Source: Burkholderia pyrrocinia (GTDB taxonomy: Bacteria > Pseudomonadota > Gammaproteobacteria > Burkholderiales > Burkholderiaceae). From it: a stretch of 64,000 nt of DNA. The DNA lies in NCBI RefSeq assembly GCF_022809715.1, contig NZ_CP094459.1:2480001-2544000 (forward strand). Reading direction: 5' to 3'. Below, in pieces: positions 58,706 to 64,000 of the stretch. The position numbers were made by a program, and so were the translations under genes. Positions within the stretch are counted from its first letter, which is position 1; the number at the start of each line of letters is the position of its first letter. Below the pieces are notes generated by a model. That model was not told where the DNA came from. It saw only the letters and a program-made list of their open reading frames with translations, and made no database searches.

Positions 58706-60229
58706 ATGACCGTCATCAAACAGGAAGACCTGATCCAGAGCATCGCGGATTCGCTGCAGTACATCAGCTACTACCACCCGCTCGACTACATCCAGGCACT
58801 CGGCCGCGCGTACGAGCTGGAAGAGAGCCCGGCCGCGAAGGACGCGATCGCGCAGATCCTCACGAACAGCCGCATGTGCGCGGAAGGCAAGCGCCCGATC
58901 TGCCAGGACACCGGCATCGTCACGATCTTCGTGAAGGTCGGCATGGACGTGCGCTGGGACGGCGCGACGATGGGCCTCACCGACATGATCAACGAAGGCG
59001 TGCGTCGCGGTTACACGCACCCGGACAACGTGCTGCGCGCGTCGATCGTCAACCCGCCGGAAGGTGCCCGCAAGAACACGAAGGACAACACGCCGGCCGT
59101 GATCCACTACGAGATCGTGCCGGGCGACAAGGTCGACGTGCAGGTCGCGGCGAAGGGCGGCGGCTCGGAGAACAAGTCGAAGTTCGTGATGCTGAACCCG
59201 TCCGACTCGATCGTCGACTGGGTGCTGAAGACGGTCCCGACGATGGGCGCGGGCTGGTGCCCGCCCGGCATGCTCGGGATCGGCATCGGCGGCACCGCCG
59301 AGAAGGCGATGCTGATGGCGAAGGAATCGCTGATGGAGCCGATCGACATCCAGGAAATCATCGCGCGCGGCCCGAAGGACTGGGTCGAGGAACTGCGCGT
59401 CGAGCTGCACGAGAAGGTCAACGCGCTCGGCATCGGCGCGCAGGGCCTCGGCGGCCTGGCGACCGTGCTCGACGTGAAGATCATGGCCGCACCGACGCAC
59501 GCCGCGTCGAAGCCGGTCGCGCTGATCCCGAACTGCGCGGCCACGCGCCACGCGCACTTCGTGCTCGACGGTTCGGGCCCGGCCAAGCTCGAAGCGCCGT
59601 CGCTCGACGCCTGGCCGAAGGTCCAGTGGGAACCGAACACGGAAACCAGCAAGCGCGTCGACCTGAACACGCTGACGCCGGAAGAAGTCGCGAGCTGGAC
59701 GCCGGGCCAGACGCTGCTGCTGTCGGGCAAGATGCTCACCGGCCGCGACGCCGCGCACAAGCGCATCGCCGACATGCTCGCGAAGGGCGAGAAGCTGCCG
59801 GTCGACTTCACGAACCGCGTGATCTACTACGTCGGCCCGGTCGATCCGGTACGCGACGAAGTGGTCGGCCCGGCCGGCCCGACGACGGCCACGCGCATGG
59901 ACAAGTTCACCGAGACGATGCTCGCGCAGACGGGCCTGATCTCGATGGTCGGCAAGGCCGAGCGCGGCCCGGTCGCGATCGACGCGATCAAGAAGCACAA
60001 GGCGGCCTACCTGATGGCGGTCGGCGGTGCGGCCTACCTCGTGTCGAAGGCGATCCGCGGCGCGAAGGTGCTCGCGTTCGAAGACCTCGGCATGGAAGCG
60101 ATCTACGAGTTCGACGTGCAGGACATGCCGGTGACGGTCGCCGTCGATTCGTCGGGCACATCGGTGCACCAGACCGGTCCGAAGGAGTGGCAGGCGAAGA
60201 TCGGCAAGATCCCGGTCGCAGCCGCTTAA
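58706..60229 (+). CDS. fumA: Class I fumarate hydratase
   Basis: A 507-residue oxygen-sensitive [4Fe-4S] fumarase of the TCA cycle (fumarate to malate). The N-terminal domain has RMCAEGKRPICQDTGIVTIF with a cluster cysteine, GAGWCPPGMLGIGIGGTAEK supplies another, and ALIPNCAATRHAHFVLDG the third. The C-terminal beta domain (LLLSGKMLTGRDAAHKRIAD, then GPTTATRMDKFTETMLAQTG) is fused, as in class I single-chain enzymes. It is followed by a strong terminator, and upstream is the yqhA-like gene. Confidence 0.95.
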   Translation: MTVIKQEDLIQSIADSLQYISYYHPLDYIQALGRAYELEESPAAKDAIAQILTNSRMCAEGKRPICQDTGIVTIFVKVGMDVRWDGATMGLTDMINEGVRRGYTHPDNVLRASIVNPPEGARKNTKDNTPAVIHYEIVPGDKVDVQVAAKGGGSENKSKFVMLNPSDSIVDWVLKTVPTMGAGWCPPGMLGIGIGGTAEKAMLMAKESLMEPIDIQEIIARGPKDWVEELRVELHEKVNALGIGAQGLGGLATVLDVKIMAAPTHAASKPVALIPNCAATRHAHFVLDGSGPAKLEAPSLDAWPKVQWEPNTETSKRVDLNTLTPEEVASWTPGQTLLLSGKMLTGRDAAHKRIADMLAKGEKLPVDFTNRVIYYVGPVDPVRDEVVGPAGPTTATRMDKFTETMLAQTGLISMVGKAERGPVAIDAIKKHKAAYLMAVGGAAYLVSKAIRGAKVLAFEDLGMEAIYEFDVQDMPVTVAVDSSGTSVHQTGPKEWQAKIGKIPVAAA

Positions 60230-60242
60230 GCGCGATCGCACG

Positions 60243-60270
60243 AAAGGCCGGACGGGAGTCCGGCCTTTTT
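60243..60270 (+). terminator. Terminator after fumarase
   Basis: AAAGGCCGGAC and GTCCGGCCTTT form an 11-bp perfect stem around GGGA, ending in a run of five T. Confidence 0.9.
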
Positions 60271-60278
60271 GCTTCTCG

Positions 60279-60324
60279 TTCTCATTATTGTGTGCAGCCG
60301 GTTCTTCAAGGCTGATTCTCATTA
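60279..60324. promoter_or_regulatory. Candidate Fur half-sites upstream of bfr
   Basis: TTCTCATTA occurs twice (60279-60287 and 60316-60324), 37 bp apart. Its complement TAATGAGAA is a common Fur-box element. The copies lie 100-145 bp upstream of bfr. Neither is a full 19-bp palindrome, so the call is tentative. Confidence 0.4.
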
Positions 60325-60422
60325 CACGCAAAATGCAGGCCCGACAAGGCTTCGAGGCTTGGCTTTTCTCGTTCGAGCGATTATCGTTCGGTTTCTGAAG
60401 CCCCACTGAACAAGGAACAGCC

Positions 60423-60899
60423 ATGCAAGGCGACAAGAAAGTCATCGAATATCTGAACGCCCAACTGAAGAATGAACTCACGGCGATCAACCAGTACTTC
60501 CTGCATGCGCGCATGTACAAGCACTGGGGCCTCGACAAGCTCGGCAAGCACGAGTACGACGAGTCGATCGGCGAAATGAAGCACGCCGACTGGCTGATCG
60601 AGCGCGTGTTCATGCTGGACGGCCTGCCGAACCTGCAGGACCTGCACAAGCTGCTCGTCGGCGAGGAAACGGAAGAGATCCTGAAGTGCGACCTGAAGCT
60701 CGAGCAGATCTCGCAGACCACGTGCAAGGAAGCGATCGCCTACTGCGAATCGGTTCGTGACTACGTGTCGCGCGAAATCTTCGAAAAGATTCTCGACGAC
60801 ACCGAAGAGCACATCGACTGGCTGGAAACGCAGATCGACCTGATCGGCAAGGTCGGCCTGCAGAACTACCAGCAAACGATGATGGGTTCGGCCGAGTAA
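60423..60899 (+). CDS. bfr: Bacterioferritin
   Basis: A 158-residue subunit of the 24-mer, haem-containing iron store. Without gaps against E. coli Bfr, the ferroxidase ligands Glu18, Glu51, His54, Glu94 and His130 and the haem ligand Met52 are present. Position 127, a glutamate in E. coli, is threonine here ([11 protein letters not shown]), with glutamates at 128 and 129. An AAGGAA box precedes the ATG. bfd, its electron-donor ferredoxin, lies two genes downstream with murI in between. Confidence 0.96.
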   Translation: MQGDKKVIEYLNAQLKNELTAINQYFLHARMYKHWGLDKLGKHEYDESIGEMKHADWLIERVFMLDGLPNLQDLHKLLVGEETEEILKCDLKLEQISQTTCKEAIAYCESVRDYVSREIFEKILDDTEEHIDWLETQIDLIGKVGLQNYQQTMMGSAE

Positions 60900-60924
60900 T
60901 CGCCCCGCCCCCCGCGCCGTCCGC

Positions 60925-61788
60925 ATGACGATGACGAACCAGCCAGCCGCTCCCGCGATGCACGCCGCCGCCCCTGTCGGAATCTTCGATTCGGGGCTCG
61001 GCGGCCTGTCGGTGCTGCGCGCCGTGCGCGCGCACCTGCCCGGCGAATCGTTCGTCTATACGGCCGATACGCGCTACATCCCGTACGGTGAACGCGACGA
61101 CGCATTCATCACCGAGCGTACGCTCGCGATCGGCGAATGGTTTGTCCGTCAGGGCGCGAAGGCGCTCGTCGTCGCCTGCAATACGGCGACCGCCCAGTCG
61201 ATCGCGGCGGTACGCGAGCATCTCGCAATCCCGCTCGTCGGCGTCGAGCCGGGCATCAAGCCGGCCGTCCAGCAGTCCGCGAGCGGCGTCGCCGGCGTGC
61301 TCGCCACCCAGGCCACGCTGCGCAGCGCGCGCTTCCAGGCGCTGCTCGAACGTCACGGCGCCGGCTGCCGCTTCATCTGCCAGCCGGGCCACGGGCTCGT
61401 GCAGGCAATCGAGAGCGGCGACACGGGTTCGCCCGCGCTGCGCGCGCTGCTCGACAGCTATCTGCAGCCGATGCTGGACGACGGCGCCGATACGGTCGTC
61501 CTCGGCTGCACGCACTATCCGTTTCTCACCGCAACGATTCGTGACATTGTCGGCGACCGCATGGCGATCATCGACACGAGCGACGCGATCGCGCTCCAGC
61601 TCGCGCGCGTGCTCGACCAGCACGGCCTGCGCGCGCCCGCCGGCACGCCCGTCGCGTCGCCCCGCTTCTGCTCGACCGGCGACGGCCGGCAATTGCAGGC
61701 GCTCGCGTCGACGCTGCTCGGCCTCGATGCGCCGGTCGAATCCGTCACCATTTCCTCGCCGAACGCGCGCGCCTGCGCGACCGCCTGA
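60925..61788 (+). CDS. murI: Glutamate racemase
   Basis: A 287-residue enzyme that makes D-glutamate for peptidoglycan. The opening PVGIFDSGLGGLSVLRAVRA, the first catalytic cysteine in VVACNTATAQSIAAVRE and the second in LGCTHYPFLTATIRD are all in place, along with IPYGERDD. Only 25 bp separate it from bfr, so the two may be co-transcribed. The first ATG at 60925 or the one at 60931 could be used. It is followed by a Fur-like box and bfd. Confidence 0.95.
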   Translation: MTMTNQPAAPAMHAAAPVGIFDSGLGGLSVLRAVRAHLPGESFVYTADTRYIPYGERDDAFITERTLAIGEWFVRQGAKALVVACNTATAQSIAAVREHLAIPLVGVEPGIKPAVQQSASGVAGVLATQATLRSARFQALLERHGAGCRFICQPGHGLVQAIESGDTGSPALRALLDSYLQPMLDDGADTVVLGCTHYPFLTATIRDIVGDRMAIIDTSDAIALQLARVLDQHGLRAPAGTPVASPRFCSTGDGRQLQALASTLLGLDAPVESVTISSPNARACATA

Positions 61789-61892
61789 CGCGGGCCGGTA
61801 CACCCTCTCCCGATGCGGCTGCGCCGCCCCGCCGTTTCAAGGGTCCGATGACCTTAAAAAAAGCCCGACCCAGACTTGTCAACGTCAGCAAA

Positions 61893-61911
61893 ATTAATGA
61901 TAATAATTCGC
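61893..61911. promoter_or_regulatory. Fur box upstream of bfd
   Basis: ATTAATGATAATAATTCGC matches the 19-bp Fur consensus at 14 positions, including the unbroken AATGATAAT core. It lies 27 bp before the bfd start codon, where it would block transcription in iron-replete cells. Confidence 0.8.
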
Positions 61912-61937
61912 ATTAACGTTAGCTATCGCAACTCATC

Positions 61938-62174
61938 ATGATCGTCTGCGTGTGCAAGTCTGTTTCCGATCGCAAGATTCGCGCGTCCCTCGCTGAGGGC
62001 GCGAACTCTTTCGATGAACTCCAGTTCGAGCTCGGCGTGGCCACGTGCTGCGGCAAGTGCGAGGAGTCCGTACGCGACCTCATGGCCGAGCAAGGCGTCT
62101 GCGCGAGCCGGTGCGGTGTCGAGCATCACGCTCACCCGATCCCGGTCACGTTCTACGAACGCAAGGCCGCCTGA
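61938..62174 (+). CDS. bfd: Bacterioferritin-associated ferredoxin
   Basis: A 78-residue [2Fe-2S] protein that donates electrons to bacterioferritin to release stored iron. The cluster cysteines Cys4, Cys6, Cys38 and Cys41 (MIVCVCKSVSDRKIRASL, then VATCCGKCEESVRDLM) are in the standard positions, with an extra Cys37 beside the third and two more near residues 55 and 59. The C-terminal 18 residues (VEHHAHPIPVTFYERKAA) extend past the E. coli form. A Fur box overlaps the promoter area and a terminator follows. Confidence 0.95.
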   Translation: MIVCVCKSVSDRKIRASLAEGANSFDELQFELGVATCCGKCEESVRDLMAEQGVCASRCGVEHHAHPIPVTFYERKAA

Positions 62175-62192
62175 CCGGCGCCGAGTGTGCAC

Positions 62193-62220
62193 ATGCGGCC
62201 CCGGCCGCATTTTTTGTTTT
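62193..62220 (+). terminator. Terminator after bfd
   Basis: ATGCGGCC and GGCCGCAT form a perfect 8-bp stem with a 2-nt loop, followed by TTTTTGTTTT. The run of T overlaps a TTGACC that could serve as the -35 of the next gene. Confidence 0.85.
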
Positions 62221-62278
62221 GACCGTCAGCAAGCCACCGTCTACGCGAGCCAGCGGCTTACCTGCCAAGGAGCCTGTG

Positions 62279-62341
62279 ATGGAATTGCTGATCGGATTCG
62301 TGACCACCGTTTGCATCTCGCTGCTGATCTTCCGCAAGTGA
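62279..62341 (+). CDS. Possible 20-residue membrane peptide
   Basis: A 20-codon frame starting 6 bases after a perfect AAGGAG, in a gap that otherwise holds no gene. The peptide is one hydrophobic helix: MELLIGFVTTVCIS, then LLIFRK, with an acidic start and a basic end as in known small inner-membrane proteins. It lies between the bfd terminator and tonB, so it may belong to the iron module. The strong ribosome site and clean membrane profile argue for translation. No homologue can be claimed by eye. Confidence 0.6.
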   Translation: MELLIGFVTTVCISLLIFRK

Positions 62342-62392
62342 TGCCGATTCACCCGCCGCGCCCCGGGTGCGACATCGTTCTTTCAAGCTAAC

Positions 62393-63127
62393 ATGCAGGC
62401 TTCGCATTCCGCTCCTGCCGGCGTCTTGCCGGCTGCACCACGTATGAATCCCCGAGTGATCGTCGTCGCGGTCGGTGTGCTTGCCGCACACGCGGTCATG
62501 CTGACTGCGGCCTGGCTGCATCGCAACACGCCGCCGCCGAAATCGGTCGAGGTCCAGACGATCACCGCGCAACTCATCACGCCGGCACCGATCGCCCAGC
62601 AGGTCGCGGCCGAATCGATCCCGCAGCCCGCGCCGCCGAAGCCGGTGCCGCGCGTCAAGCCGAAGGTCGAGCCGAAGCCGGTGCCGAAAGCGGCAAAGCC
62701 GACGCCTCAGCCGGTTACGCAATCGCCGGCCCCGTCGCCGACACCCGCTCCGGCAGCCGCCGATCCGACGCCCGCTCCGGCCGCGCCAGCTCCCGCAGCA
62801 CCGGCCGCCGCGCCCGGCCCGGCTCGCGAGACGATGCAAGTCAGCGCGCCGAAGAACGTGCCGACGCTCCAATGCAACTTCGTGAAGCCTGACTACCCGT
62901 CGATGTCGCGCCGCCGCGGCGAATCGGGTACGGCCTACGTTCACTTCGTCGTCGGCGTGACCGGCAAGATCGAAAGCATCGATCTGCAGAAGAGCAGCGG
63001 CTACCCGCGCCTCGACGATGCCGCACTCGACGCGATGCGTTCGACCACCTGCCGTCCGTACATCGAGAACGGCCAGGCGATCCGCGCCGCCCGCACACAG
63101 CCCTACAGCTTCGGGCTCACCGACTAA
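62393..63127 (+). CDS. tonB: TonB energy-transducing protein
   Basis: A 244-residue TonB. The membrane anchor is NPRVIVVAVGVLAAHAVMLT near residues 19-40, followed by a long Pro/Lys/Ala-rich periplasmic spacer with VKPKVEPKPVPKAAKPTPQP, and a C-terminal domain ending with GYPRLDDAALDAMRSTTCRP and QPYSFGLTD. TonB with ExbB/ExbD uses the proton gradient to drive siderophore and haem uptake through outer-membrane receptors. ATG 62393 and ATG 62444 are both possible; neither has a clear ribosome site. exbB follows after 36 bp. Confidence 0.93.
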   Translation: MQASHSAPAGVLPAAPRMNPRVIVVAVGVLAAHAVMLTAAWLHRNTPPPKSVEVQTITAQLITPAPIAQQVAAESIPQPAPPKPVPRVKPKVEPKPVPKAAKPTPQPVTQSPAPSPTPAPAAADPTPAPAAPAPAAPAAAPGPARETMQVSAPKNVPTLQCNFVKPDYPSMSRRRGESGTAYVHFVVGVTGKIESIDLQKSSGYPRLDDAALDAMRSTTCRPYIENGQAIRAARTQPYSFGLTD

Positions 63128-63163
63128 CCTGCCTCATCCGGAAGATTCAAAGGAAACAAAAAA

Positions 63164-63895
63164 ATGCAAAGCTACGGTATCGCGCACGTCTGGGCGCAAG
63201 GTGATTTCGTCACGCGCGCCATCGCGATCACGCTGCTCGTGATGTCGGTCCTGTCGTGGATCGTGATCGTCATCAAGGGCTGGAACGTGGTTCGCCTGAA
63301 CCGCCTCACGAAGAACGCCGAACAGGCGTTCTGGCATTCGGACAATTTCGACGACGGCGTCAAGAAGCTCGGCCTCGCCGCATCGACGCCGAACGACAAC
63401 CCGTTCCTCGCACTCGCGCTGTCGGGCAAGGAAGCCGCCGATCACCACCACCAGACGCAACCGCACCTGCACGATCGCATGGACGTGTCGGACTGGGTCA
63501 CGCGCTGCCTGAAAGACACGATGGACGAAGGCATCTCGCGCATGCAGAGCGGTCTCGCGATCCTCGCGTCGATCGGCAGCACGGCACCGTTCGTCGGCCT
63601 GTTCGGCACGGTCTGGGGTATCTACCACGCACTGCTCGCGATCGGCGCAACCGGCCAGACGTCGATCGACCAGGTCGCGGGCCCGGTCGGCGAATCGCTG
63701 ATCATGACGGCCTTCGGCCTGTTCGTCGCGATCCCGGCCGTGCTCGGCTACAACGCGCTGACCCGCGCGAACAAGGGTGTCGTCAGCAAGCTGCGCCGCT
63801 TCGCGCACGGCCTGCACGCGTACTTCGTGACGGGCGCGAGCCTCGCATCGTCGTCGACGCGCGACGGCCTGCGTCTCGCGACGCGCGCCAGCTGA
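63164..63895 (+). CDS. exbB: ExbB biopolymer transport protein
   Basis: A 243-residue inner-membrane protein of the MotA/TolQ/ExbB proton-channel family, with three helices (AIAITLLVMSVLSWIVIVIK; IGSTAPFVGLFGTVWGIYHA; ESLIMTAFGLFVAIPAVLGY). The central segments are the conserved channel regions. AAGGAAA precedes the ATG. Placed between tonB and exbD, it is the TonB-system motor rather than TolQ. Confidence 0.95.
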   Translation: MQSYGIAHVWAQGDFVTRAIAITLLVMSVLSWIVIVIKGWNVVRLNRLTKNAEQAFWHSDNFDDGVKKLGLAASTPNDNPFLALALSGKEAADHHHQTQPHLHDRMDVSDWVTRCLKDTMDEGISRMQSGLAILASIGSTAPFVGLFGTVWGIYHALLAIGATGQTSIDQVAGPVGESLIMTAFGLFVAIPAVLGYNALTRANKGVVSKLRRFAHGLHAYFVTGASLASSSTRDGLRLATRAS

Positions 63896-63908
63896 GGCGA
63901 GGTGAACC

Positions 63909-64000
63909 ATGGCAATGAACACCGGTTTCAGCGACGATGACGACGATGCCGTGATGAGCGAGATCAACATGACGCCGCTCGTCGACGTCATGCTCGTACT
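63909..64000 (+). CDS. exbD: ExbD biopolymer transport protein, N-terminal part only
   Basis: The gene runs off the right edge; about 30 residues are visible (MAMNTGFSDDDDDAVMSEIN, then MTPLVDVMLVL). The MTPLVDVMLVL stretch is the conserved start of the single ExbD helix, with the essential aspartate. It follows exbB by 13 bp with an AGGTG upstream. Confidence 0.93.
   Translation, partial: MAMNTGFSDDDDDAVMSEINMTPLVDVMLV

Noticed and set aside
57962..60229. An N-terminally extended fumarase beginning upstream of the YqhA gene
   Set aside because: The extension is an Arg/Pro-rich shadow of the YqhA gene, and the family start MTVIKQEDLIQSIADSL is at 58706.

Overview
The window is a GC-rich (roughly two-thirds G+C), densely coded piece of a bacterial chromosome with no phage, insertion sequence or CRISPR array. 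Codon use, the NtrBC/GlnA region, the HutHCUDIFG order, a class I fumarase beside a YqhA protein, and the bfr-murI-bfd-tonB-exbBD arrangement all point to a betaproteobacterium of the genus Burkholderia, most likely chromosome 1 of a Burkholderia cepacia complex member. The genus call is inference from gene content and protein style, not from a database search.

Layout. 1-2.3 kb: start of ntrB and all of glnA on the minus strand, with a near-consensus sigma-54 promoter and upstream NtrC-type palindromes. 2.3-6.6 kb: a rhodanese, an EI24 membrane protein overlapping a MoaB/CinA-type protein, and a beta-propeller/membrane fatty-acid-hydroxylase pair. 6.8-12.8 kb: hrpA, divergent from argA-yggX across a 23-bp gap. 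12.8-18.4 kb: a LysR gene divergent from an acyl-CoA dehydrogenase / class III CoA-transferase / MHS-family transporter cluster. 18.6 kb: tRNA-Val(CAC). 18.8-22.4 kb: polyamine catabolism (gamma-glutamyl-GABA hydrolase, gamma-glutamylpolyamine synthetase, putrescine aminotransferase). 23.1-31.3 kb: a complete five-step histidine utilisation operon hutHCUDIFG with two HutC-type operators.

31.5-45.9 kb is more accessory: an amino-acid binding protein, an Sfp-type phosphopantetheinyl transferase, an alpha/beta hydrolase flanked by an inverted relic copy and by three tandem hairpin repeats, a LysR, two MFS transporters, a photolyase, a DHH phosphoesterase, a lactonase-type propeller, and an AraC regulator divergent from a membrane fatty-acid desaturase. 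46.0-50.6 kb: a Ter-type stress operon (TelA, vWA/TerF-like, DUF475/TerC-like, TerD, and an unrecognised 288-aa protein). 51-54.7 kb: a hypothetical gene, a LysE exporter, tRNA-Ser(GGA) and a two-part sodium:solute symporter. 54.7-58.7 kb: acs, a DMT transporter and a YqhA protein. 58.7-64 kb: fumarase, then an iron module of bacterioferritin, glutamate racemase, bacterioferritin-associated ferredoxin under a Fur-like box, a possible 20-aa membrane peptide, tonB, exbB and the start of exbD.

The central metabolic theme is nitrogen and carbon scavenging: ammonia assimilation (glnA), arginine synthesis (argA), and the breakdown of histidine and polyamines to glutamate or GABA, with acetate activation and uptake nearby. 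I found no wholly new system that I would assert with confidence. The best candidates for undescribed biology are the three 49-bp tandem hairpins whose stem changes are compensated (34542-34688), the inverted hydrolase relic (33324-33405), the unrecognised member of the Ter operon, the two tiny membrane ORFs (37148-37264 and 62279-62341), and a bacterioferritin with a threonine at a ferroxidase-ligand position.
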